Below are positions 8,617 to 15,071 of a DNA stretch of 64,000 nt, one piece after another; position 1 is the first letter of the stretch; each line of letters opens with the position of its first letter. Below the pieces are notes generated by a model, which did not search any database, was not told the DNA's origin, and saw nothing but the letters and a program-made list of their open reading frames with translations. Both the position numbers and the translations under genes were made by a program. Source of the DNA: Sphingobium yanoikuyae. GTDB taxonomy: Bacteria > Pseudomonadota > Alphaproteobacteria > Sphingomonadales > Sphingomonadaceae. The stretch spans positions 372,001 to 436,000 of the forward strand of contig NZ_CP053021.1 in NCBI RefSeq assembly GCF_013001025.1. The letters are read 5' to 3'.

Positions 8617-8631
8617 GCAAGGACCGTGCCA
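8617..8631 (-). promoter_or_regulatory. Sigma-54 promoter for the flgB operon
   Basis: The minus strand reads TGGCAC-GGTCC-TTGC, matching the sigma-54 -24/-12 consensus exactly. It lies 102 bases ahead of the flgB ATG, with candidate enhancer palindromes 76-124 bases further upstream. Confidence 0.88.
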
Positions 8632-8706
8632 ATTTGCGTGGGTGACGCAGGATGGTGCGGTAAACTGCCGGAAATCCGGGCTTTCGCGGCATCGGGCGGC
8701 AAGGGC

Positions 8707-8741
8707 GGCAAAAATCTGCCGGGTGGCGGCAATCTTTTGCC
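8707..8741. promoter_or_regulatory. Two GGCA-N6-TGCC palindromes, candidate enhancer-binding-protein sites
   Basis: GGCA-AAAATC-TGCC (8707-8720) and GGCA-ATCTTT-TGCC (8728-8741) have the same half-sites and spacing. Their centres are 21 bp (two helical turns) apart. They lie upstream of the flgB sigma-54 promoter at a distance usual for bacterial enhancers. A third GGCGGCAA half-site occurs at 8695. The second palindrome extends to an 8-bp perfect stem (8725-8744). The likely ligand is the sigma-54 activator encoded at 19893. Confidence 0.55.
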
Positions 8742-8772
8742 GCCCGGTCAGGATGGCGGAACGGAAGGTGGC

Positions 8773-9441
8773 ATGATCGGGATTTTGGCGCATCTGTTCG
8801 ATCCGCTCACGCTCGCTGCGATGCTGGGTGGCGTCGCGGTCGTGGCACTGGCGCAAAATGGCGTCCAGGCGGTCGGCCGGGCCTGCGTGGCGCTGCGGCC
8901 TTTGCTGCGCGCCGATCCGCTGCGCGACCGGGATGCGGCGCGCACGGCCCTGCTCCAGATCGACCAGGTGGCCCAGTTGCGCGGCCTGATGTGCATCGAC
9001 CGGGTGAAGAGCGACAGTGGCTTCATGGTCGATGCCGCGCGGCGCCTCGCGAATTGCGATCGCGTCGAACAATTCGAAACCTGGGCGTCGCAGGCGCTGG
9101 CCGATCGCGCCCAGCGCCACGCCAGCGTGCGCAACGTCTGGCTGTCGGTTGCCGATGCGGCGCCGGCGCTGGGCATGGCCGGCACGATCATCGGGCTGGT
9201 CGGCATGTTCGCAGCGATGGATGATCCGTCCGCGCTTGGTCCTTCCATGGCGCTTGCGCTGCTCACAACCCTTTATGGCGTGGTCATCGCCAATCTGCTC
9301 GCCGCGCCGATCGCCGCGCGGCTGGCGACCCTGTCCGAACAGGAGCTGGCCTGGCAGCAGGAGGCGGTGGCACGCATGCTGGCGATCGCACGGCGCGAAA
9401 ATGCGCCGCTGCGCCGCGCATCGATCCGCGAAGTCGCATGA
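8773..9441 (+). CDS. Second MotA-like (MotA/TolQ/ExbB family) proton-channel protein
   Basis: This is a 222-residue membrane protein. TM1 is at about residues 12-28. The paired helices are at about 130-148 and 158-178. Prolines 131 (APALGMAGTIIGL) and 179 (ANLLAAPIA) match the functionally important Pro173/Pro222 of E. coli MotA. It is shorter than typical MotA (about 290) and seems to lack one N-terminal helix. The start ATG has GGAAGGTGG just upstream. Its stop overlaps the start of the MotB-like gene (ATGA). Together they probably form a second stator beside the motA at the left edge. A TolQ/ExbB-like non-flagellar role is the alternative, but the flanking genes are all flagellar. Confidence 0.75.
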   Translation: MIGILAHLFDPLTLAAMLGGVAVVALAQNGVQAVGRACVALRPLLRADPLRDRDAARTALLQIDQVAQLRGLMCIDRVKSDSGFMVDAARRLANCDRVEQFETWASQALADRAQRHASVRNVWLSVADAAPALGMAGTIIGLVGMFAAMDDPSALGPSMALALLTTLYGVVIANLLAAPIAARLATLSEQELAWQQEAVARMLAIARRENAPLRRASIREVA

Positions 9442-9950
9442 CCGCGCCCGCAATCCCATCGGCAGCAACGGCGGCCCGGCGCAATCGCTGGGCCGTCAGC
9501 TTTGCCGATCTGCTGATGCTGCTGCTCGGCTTCTTCGTGCTGCTCCAGGCGACCGGCAGCCAGCGCCGCGATGCGATGCTGGCGGAGGTCAGTCGCCAAT
9601 TTGGCGGCCGTCCCGCCCGCACCGCGATCGAACTGCGCGCGGCAGAGCTGTTTGCGCCGGGCGAGGCGATGCTGACGCCGCAGGGGCAGATACGTCTGCG
9701 CGCGGCGGTGCGGCCCTATATGCAGGATGACCGCATCATCGAGCTGCGCAGCCAGGGGCAGGACCGGGCGCGACAGCGTTTCGACGATTGGGATCTGGCG
9801 GCGGCGCGGCTTGGCGCCGTGGCGCGTGCGCTCAAGGCGCAGGGCATAGGCGGCGATCGGCTGCTCATCCGTGGCCTGGATCAGGCGGACAGTGCCGATG
9901 GGCAGGGGCAGATGATCCGCATCGCGCCGGGCGAGACCGTGAAGCCCTGA
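9438..9950 (+). CDS. Second MotB-like stator protein with reduced periplasmic domain
   Basis: This 170-residue protein has the MotB transmembrane signature RWAVSFADLLMLLLGFFVLL. Asp24 sits at the position of the proton-binding Asp32 of E. coli MotB. The periplasmic part is much shorter than usual (MotB is about 300 residues). It keeps a recognisable OmpA-like stretch DWDLAAARLGAVARALKAQG but with little of the flanking domain. It presumably anchors the adjacent MotA-like protein to peptidoglycan, perhaps weakly. It is coupled to the upstream gene by a 4-base overlap. flgA follows after a sigma-54 promoter. Confidence 0.78.
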   Translation: MTAPAIPSAATAARRNRWAVSFADLLMLLLGFFVLLQATGSQRRDAMLAEVSRQFGGRPARTAIELRAAELFAPGEAMLTPQGQIRLRAAVRPYMQDDRIIELRSQGQDRARQRFDDWDLAAARLGAVARALKAQGIGGDRLLIRGLDQADSADGQGQMIRIAPGETVKP

Positions 9951-9958
9951 TCCTTAAC

Positions 9959-9974
9959 TGGCACGGTAATTGCT
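9959..9974 (+). promoter_or_regulatory. Sigma-54 promoter for flgA
   Basis: TGGCAC-GGTAA-TTGCT is an exact match to the sigma-54 -24/-12 consensus, 40 bases ahead of the flgA start. It lies just past the motB-like stop. Confidence 0.88.
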
Positions 9975-10013
9975 TTTAACCATGGCGAAAGTCCGCATTT
10001 TCGGAGAAACGCC

Positions 10014-10562
10014 GTGACCAGACCCGTTCAGTTCCTCGCCATCGCCCTGGCCTGCGCCGCTGCGCAGCCCGCGCTGGCGCAGCAGAAGTTCGAGAATCTG
10101 GATCGCATCGACAGCCTGGTCGCGATGACCGTCGGCGCGAACATGGGTGAACCCGGTGGCCCGCTGGCGCCGGTCGATCGTCGCCTCCGCCTTGCAGCCT
10201 GCCCGACCACGCCCAGCGTCGAAGGGCCGATCTTCGGTGCCGCCATGGTCAAGTGCGATGCACTGGGCTGGCGCATCCGTGTGCCGCTGGTCGCGGGGGC
10301 CGCCGCAGCTGCGTCCGGCCCGGTCGGCCGCTATGCCCCGGCCGCGCGGCCGGTTGCCAAGGAATCGGTCGTCAAACGCGGCGATCCGGTCCAGCTCATG
10401 GCCGGCAATGCCAGTTTCAGCGTCTCGCGCATGATGATCGCCGATGAAGATGGCGCAATTGGCGAGACGATTCGCGTGCGCGAAGACAAGAAGTCATCGC
10501 CTGTACTTGCCCAGATCGTGGACATGGGCGTAGTGCGCATTCCGGGATTTAATAATTTTTGA
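10014..10562 (+). CDS. flgA: FlgA, periplasmic P-ring assembly chaperone
   Basis: FlgA is a 182-residue exported protein (signal peptide about residues 1-22, ending QPALA-Q) that helps FlgI assemble into the P ring. The C-terminal SAF-type region includes KESVVKRGDPVQLMAGNASF and ends QIVDMGVVRIPGF, as in other FlgA proteins. The start is GTG with GGAGAA upstream. A perfect sigma-54 promoter immediately precedes it, and flgM and a flgN-like gene follow. Confidence 0.88.
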   Translation: MTRPVQFLAIALACAAAQPALAQQKFENLDRIDSLVAMTVGANMGEPGGPLAPVDRRLRLAACPTTPSVEGPIFGAAMVKCDALGWRIRVPLVAGAAAAASGPVGRYAPAARPVAKESVVKRGDPVQLMAGNASFSVSRMMIADEDGAIGETIRVREDKKSSPVLAQIVDMGVVRIPGFNNF

Positions 10563-10575
10563 ACTTGTCCGTTAT
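10549..10575 (+). promoter_or_regulatory. Weak sigma-28-like box before flgM
   Basis: TTAA, 15 bases, then TCCGTTAT resembles the other FliA boxes of this cluster (TAAA-N15-KCCGTWHT), with one mismatch in the -35. It overlaps the flgA stop and lies 33 bases before flgM. Late-class expression of flgM is common in other bacteria. Confidence 0.4.
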
Positions 10576-10607
10576 AGCGTTCAAGGGACGAGTGAAGGAA
10601 TGAACCA

Positions 10608-10883
10608 ATGATCAACTCAGTCGGCCAGAGCATCAGTTCGGCAATCGAGGCTAACCGCTTGCGCGAAGGGGGCAAGACCCGCGCCGCATCGGCAACCGGA
10701 TCGACCGGCACCACCGCGTCGGCATCGACGTCGGCCAGCCCGGCGGCGCGCATGGCGGCCGAAGGCGCGCCTGTCGACATGGACCGCATTGCCGCCATCA
10801 AGGCTGCGATCGCTTCGGGCAATTACCCCGTCAACCCGTCGGTGATCGCCGACCGGATGATGGCGCTCGATCTTCCCGCCTAA
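10608..10883 (+). CDS. flgM: FlgM, anti-sigma-28 factor
   Basis: FlgM is a 91-residue protein that binds and inhibits FliA until the hook is finished and FlgM is exported. The C-terminal FliA-binding half is clear (DMDRIAAIKAAIASGNYPVNPSVIADRMM, about residues 57-86). The N-terminal half is low-complexity Ala/Ser/Thr, consistent with a disordered export substrate. It is followed 15 bases later by a flgN-like gene, and its target FliA is encoded at 14318. Confidence 0.92.
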   Translation: MINSVGQSISSAIEANRLREGGKTRAASATGSTGTTASASTSASPAARMAAEGAPVDMDRIAAIKAAIASGNYPVNPSVIADRMMALDLPA

Positions 10884-10898
10884 ACAGGACATTCCTTC

Positions 10899-11210
10899 AT
10901 GCCCCTCGGCCTTGCTGCACTGGATGGTCTCTTTGCCGCCTTTGACGACCTGCGCGCTGCGCTGGACGGCAATGATGCGGCCGCGATCGAAGCTGCCAGC
11001 ACCAGGGTCAGCACGGCGGCCGCTGCCGCCCGTGCGATCGGCGCCTGGCGTTCCGAACCCGATGTGGTCGAACGGCTCAACCGGCTCCTGCCGCTGATCG
11101 AAGCGGCGCGCGTCCGCACCAATGTGCTAGCGGACTATACCAGCCAGCGACTCGCGATCCTGACCTCCAACGGCGCGCGCAATGCGCCGCTCACCTACGG
11201 TCGGCGCTGA
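10899..11210 (+). CDS. flgN: FlgN-like flagellar export chaperone
   Basis: This 103-residue, predicted all-helical acidic protein lies directly after flgM, the usual place of flgN, the export chaperone for FlgK and FlgL. The sequence similarity I can see is weak. The helical heptad-like body and the C-terminal LTYGRR resemble the FlgN tail. The identification rests mainly on size and position. An intrinsic terminator (11240-11262) closes the flgA-flgM-flgN unit. Confidence 0.6.
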   Translation: MPLGLAALDGLFAAFDDLRAALDGNDAAAIEAASTRVSTAAAAARAIGAWRSEPDVVERLNRLLPLIEAARVRTNVLADYTSQRLAILTSNGARNAPLTYGRR

Positions 11211-11239
11211 CAAAAATAAATTTTGCTTTCGGGCTAAAG

Positions 11240-11262
11240 CGGCGCCAATCGGCGCCGTTTTT
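11240..11262 (+). terminator. Intrinsic terminator after flgN
   Basis: A perfect 7-bp stem CGGCGCC / GGCGCCG with loop AATC is followed by TTTTTCGTTTT. Confidence 0.85.
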
Positions 11263-11303
11263 CGTTTTACGCAGAATCTTGTTTAACCGCGTTAACCAAA
11301 TCT

Positions 11304-11319
11304 TGGCACAAGCATTGCT
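11304..11319 (+). promoter_or_regulatory. Sigma-54 promoter for the muramidase-flhA-fliA unit
   Basis: TGGCAC-AAGCA-TTGCT is an exact -24/-12 match, 38 bases upstream of the GTG start at 11357. The three genes that follow are separated by only 9 and 12 bases, so this promoter probably also drives flhA and fliA. That would place the sigma-28 gene under sigma-54 control. Confidence 0.88.
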
Positions 11320-11356
11320 CTAATAGCCCACGGTACCAAATGGGGATTGTGGGTCA

Positions 11357-12178
11357 GTGTCGGCACTTGCAGACATTTCAGCAACGGGAGCTTCGGCCGG
11401 TAATCGCGTCACCAACGCGATTGCGATGGCGAGCCGTCGTACCGGCGTGGACTTCTCCTACCTGCTTGGTCAGGCCAAGATCGAATCCAGCCTGAACCCC
11501 AGCGCCCGTGCCGCCACCTCTTCCGCCACCGGTCTCTATCAGTTCGTCGACCAGAGCTGGCTCGCCGTCGTCGACAAGCATGGCGCCGAATATGGACTGG
11601 GCTGGGCGGCTGACGCGATCAGCAAGGGCAGCAATGGCCGCTATTATGTGTCGGACCCTGATCTGCGCCAGCAGATCCTGGACCTGCGCAAGCATCCCGA
11701 GACCGCCTCGGTCATGGCGGCGGAACATGCCGCCGACAACAAGGCCTATCTGGAAAGCCGCCTGGGCCGTGAGGCCGAGCCGGTCGATCTCTACCTCGCC
11801 CATTTCCTGGGCGTGGGTGGTGCGTCCAAATTCCTGTCGATGAATGATCGCGCGCCTGGCGCAACGGCCGCCTCGATCTTCCCGGCGGCGGCCCGCGCCA
11901 ATCGCTCGATCTTCTATGACAAGCAGGGCAATGCCCGCAGCTTCGCCGATATTCGCGATCGCTTCGCCAGCAAGCTGCAAAAGGGTGTCGATTCGATCGG
12001 CACCGGCAATGTCCAATATGCCGACGCTTCGCTGCCCAGCGGCGCGAAGACCGTCGCCCCCGCCGATTATGTGCGGATCGAAACCCAGCGCCTTGCGACC
12101 CAGGCCGACGTCACCGTCCGCCCGGAGCCGCAGACGGCGCGTCTCGCCTATCTCATGCTCGCCACCCTCGGAAGGTAA
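11357..12178 (+). CDS. Flagellar lytic transglycosylase (SLT domain)
   Basis: This 273-residue protein has a transglycosylase SLT domain in its N-terminal half. The pattern AKIESSLNPSA carries the catalytic Glu of the ES motif (about residue 39), followed by SSATGLYQFVDQSW. The family cleaves peptidoglycan so the rod can pass. Because the FlgJ here lacks a muramidase half, this is the likely replacement. The start is GTG. No classical signal peptide is visible at the N-terminus, so export through the flagellar system is possible. It lies between a sigma-54 promoter and flhA. Confidence 0.82.
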   Translation: MSALADISATGASAGNRVTNAIAMASRRTGVDFSYLLGQAKIESSLNPSARAATSSATGLYQFVDQSWLAVVDKHGAEYGLGWAADAISKGSNGRYYVSDPDLRQQILDLRKHPETASVMAAEHAADNKAYLESRLGREAEPVDLYLAHFLGVGGASKFLSMNDRAPGATAASIFPAAARANRSIFYDKQGNARSFADIRDRFASKLQKGVDSIGTGNVQYADASLPSGAKTVAPADYVRIETQRLATQADVTVRPEPQTARLAYLMLATLGR

Positions 12179-12187
12179 CGGCCTCTC

Positions 12188-14305
12188 ATGACTCCCACCC
12201 AAGTCAAAGCGAAGATCTGGATGAGCGCCGCCAAGGGGGCGGTGTTGCCGTTCGCCACGCTGATGGTCGTGCTGTTCATGATGGTGCCGGTGCCTGCGGT
12301 GATGCTGGACATCGGCTTCATCACCAACATCATGATCAGCCTTGCCGTGCTGATGGTGGCGCTGAACGCCGCCAAGCCGCTCGACTTTTCCAGCTTCCCG
12401 ACGGTGCTGCTGTTCGCGACCCTGCTGCGCCTGGCGCTCAACGTCGCCTCGACCCGCGTCGTGCTGGTGTCCGGCCATGAGGGATCGGACGCGGCCGGCC
12501 AGGTGATCGAGGCATTCGGCCACTTCCTGATCGGCGGCGACTATGTCGTCGGCATCTTCGTCTTCGCAATCCTGATGATCATCAACCTGGTGGTCATCAC
12601 CAAGGGCGCCGGCCGCGTGTCGGAAGTGTCGGCCCGCTTCACCCTGGACGCCCTGCCGGGCAAGCAGATGGCGATCGACGCCGACCTCAACGCTGGTCTG
12701 ATGACGCCTGAGGAAGCCAAGCTGCGCCGGGCCGAAGTCGCGACCGAAGCGGATTTCTACGGTTCGATGGACGGTGCGTCCAAGTTCGTGAAGGGCGACG
12801 CGATCGCCGGCATCCTGATCCTGGCGATCAACATCATCGGCGGCATCATCCTGGGCGTGGTCAGCCATGGCCTGGCGATGGGCGATGCGGCCCAGACCTA
12901 TATCCTGCTCGCCATCGGTGACGCGCTGGTCGCGCAGATCCCGGCGCTGCTGCTGTCGATCGCCGCCGCCTCGATCGTGACCCGCGTCAAGTCCGAACAG
13001 GATCTGTCGGCCCAGGTCGCCGGCCAGTTCGGCACCGGCAAGGCCTGGGTGCCCGTTGCCGCGATCCTCGGCTTCCTTGGCATTCTGCCGGGCATGCCGC
13101 ATCTCATCATCCTGACGGCCGCGGCCATCGCCGGCGGTATCGCCTGGCAGCTGCGCAAGGCGGGCCAGCGCAAGGCCGCCGAACCCGAACCGGTCGCGCC
13201 GCCGCCCAACCCGGCCATCATCGAATGGAACGACGTGTCCGATGGCGCGATCCTGGGTCTGGAGATCGGCTATGGCCTCATCGGCCTGGTTGATGAGCGC
13301 AAGGGCGCGCCGCTGATGGCCCGCATCACCGGCATTCGTCGCCAGTTGTCGAAGGAACTGGGCTTTGTCGTGCCGATGGTTCGCGTGAAGGACAATCTTG
13401 CGCTCGAACCCAATCAGTATCGCATCACCATCGCCGGCGTCGTCGTGGGCGAGGATGATATCTGGCCCGACGATCTGCTGGCGCTGGACAGCGGCATGCT
13501 GGAAGGCACGGTCGCTGGTCGCCCGGCCAAGGATCCGACCTTCGGCCTCGACGCCGTCTGGATTTCGCCGGCCAAGCGCAGCGAGGCGGTGGTCGCCGGC
13601 TACACCGTGGTCGATCCGCCAACGGTGGTCGCCACTCATCTCAACCAGCTGATCGCGATGAACGCGGCCGAGATGTTTGGTCTGGACGAGGCTCGCAAGC
13701 TGCTCGACAATCTCAAGGATGTCGCGCCGCAGTTGGTCGACGGCCTGACTCCCGGCACGCTCAGCCTGACGCAGATTTCCGCGCTGTGCCGTGCGCTGCT
13801 GTCGGAAGGGATCGCGCTCAAGGATTTCCGCCGCATCTGCGAGGCAATGGTCGATGCGGCCCGTCCCGACATGAACCACGAACAGCTTGTCGAAGCGGTG
13901 CGCCAGCGCATCGGTGCGCTCATCATCCAGGGCCTCGTCCCGGTGAAGATGCCGCTGCCGGTCATCACCCTCGACGGCGATCTGGAAGCGATGCTGGCGC
14001 AGGCGATGCGTGTCGCCGGCGACGCCAAGCATCCGATCGAGCCGAGCCTGGGCAACCGCATCGTCGAGTCGGTCGTGCATGCGGCCCGGCCGATGCTGGG
14101 CCAGGCGCGCAATTTCGCCATCGTCACTTCGCCGGTCGCGCGCCGCGCGCTCGCCCGGCTGTTCAAACCCCATCTGCCCGAGACCCCGGTGCTGTCCTTC
14201 CTGGAAATCCCGGACGGCAAGGGTGTCGAGGTTGTCGCCGTCGTCGGTGGCGAGCAGCGTCCCACGCCCCGGCACGATCCGCTGCCGCGTGAACGCGTCG
14301 CCTGA
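12188..14305 (+). CDS. flhA: FlhA, flagellar export-gate protein
   Basis: FlhA is a 705-residue inner-membrane core component of the flagellar type III export apparatus, of normal family length. The N-terminal half has about eight membrane helices. The cytoplasmic FHIPEP-family loop follows the LRLALNVASTRVVL segment (about 80-93). The C-terminal half is the cytoplasmic docking domain for chaperone-substrate complexes. It begins 9 bases after the muramidase gene and is followed 12 bases later by fliA. Confidence 0.97.
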   Translation: MTPTQVKAKIWMSAAKGAVLPFATLMVVLFMMVPVPAVMLDIGFITNIMISLAVLMVALNAAKPLDFSSFPTVLLFATLLRLALNVASTRVVLVSGHEGSDAAGQVIEAFGHFLIGGDYVVGIFVFAILMIINLVVITKGAGRVSEVSARFTLDALPGKQMAIDADLNAGLMTPEEAKLRRAEVATEADFYGSMDGASKFVKGDAIAGILILAINIIGGIILGVVSHGLAMGDAAQTYILLAIGDALVAQIPALLLSIAAASIVTRVKSEQDLSAQVAGQFGTGKAWVPVAAILGFLGILPGMPHLIILTAAAIAGGIAWQLRKAGQRKAAEPEPVAPPPNPAIIEWNDVSDGAILGLEIGYGLIGLVDERKGAPLMARITGIRRQLSKELGFVVPMVRVKDNLALEPNQYRITIAGVVVGEDDIWPDDLLALDSGMLEGTVAGRPAKDPTFGLDAVWISPAKRSEAVVAGYTVVDPPTVVATHLNQLIAMNAAEMFGLDEARKLLDNLKDVAPQLVDGLTPGTLSLTQISALCRALLSEGIALKDFRRICEAMVDAARPDMNHEQLVEAVRQRIGALIIQGLVPVKMPLPVITLDGDLEAMLAQAMRVAGDAKHPIEPSLGNRIVESVVHAARPMLGQARNFAIVTSPVARRALARLFKPHLPETPVLSFLEIPDGKGVEVVAVVGGEQRPTPRHDPLPRERVA

Positions 14306-14317
14306 GGAGACTGACCA

Positions 14318-15055
14318 ATGTATATGAATAAGGTCGCTGCAGGCTCGGATGTCCTTACCTATGGACGGGCAGGGCTTGCCAATTCCCCCGAACAGCTGGC
14401 GCGCCGCTACATGCCGCTGGTGCGCAAGATCGCCTGGCATGTCCATGGCCGCGTCTCCAGCGCGATCGAGGTGGAGGATCTGCTGCAGATCGGCATGGTC
14501 GCGCTGGTGGAATCTGCCAACAGCTTCGAGGATCGAGGCCTGGGCTTCGCCTCCTATGCGCAGCTGCGCGTGCGCGGCGCGATGATCGATCATCTGCGGC
14601 GCCATTCGACCCTGTGCCGCTCCGCCATGGCGACCCGCAAGAAGCTGACCGCCACCCGTGCGAAGCTCGAACAGAAGTTAGGACGGGCGCCACTCGAAGC
14701 GGAAATGGCCGCTGAACTGGGCATGGACGCCGCCGACTATCGCGAGGCGGCCGATAGCGCCGAGATGGTCCAGCACACCAGCATGGACGAGGTCTATTCC
14801 GACCAGTCCATGTGGTTCGCCGATGTCGAGGATCGTGCCGACGACATCATGGAGCGCGAATCGCTCAAGGGCGCGCTCGCCAAATGCATCGGCGAACTGC
14901 CCGAGCGCGAGGCACTGGTGCTGCAACTCTATTTCGTCGAGGAACTCAATCTGGAGGAAATCGGCCAGACGCTGGACATTGGTGCCGCGCGCGTCTGCCA
15001 GATCAAGAAGTCGGCGCTCGACAAGCTGCGCGGCAAGCTCAGCGACTGGAACTGA
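14318..15055 (+). CDS. fliA: FliA, flagellar sigma factor sigma-28
   Basis: This 245-residue sigma-70-family factor of the FliA type directs late flagellar transcription. Region 2 is seen in EQLARRYMPLVRKIAWHVHG and the DLLQIGMVALVESA stretch. Region 3 is seen in REAADSAEMV. Region 4 (about 190-240) is seen in LPEREALVLQLYFVEELNLEEIG with the helix-turn-helix ARVCQIKKSALDKLR. Its anti-sigma factor FlgM is encoded 3.7 kb upstream. It probably recognises the TAAA-N15-KCCGT promoters listed here. It ends 16 bases from the convergent opgH. Confidence 0.95.
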   Translation: MYMNKVAAGSDVLTYGRAGLANSPEQLARRYMPLVRKIAWHVHGRVSSAIEVEDLLQIGMVALVESANSFEDRGLGFASYAQLRVRGAMIDHLRRHSTLCRSAMATRKKLTATRAKLEQKLGRAPLEAEMAAELGMDAADYREAADSAEMVQHTSMDEVYSDQSMWFADVEDRADDIMERESLKGALAKCIGELPEREALVLQLYFVEELNLEEIGQTLDIGAARVCQIKKSALDKLRGKLSDWN

Positions 15056-15071
15056 CCGGCCCGCGCGCCCG

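Noticed and set aside
11378-14605. Open minus-strand frame over 1000 codons opposite the muramidase, flhA and fliA genes
   Set aside because: Its translation is His/Arg/Asp-rich and repetitive with no recognisable domain. It mirrors high-GC third-position bias of the real plus-strand genes.
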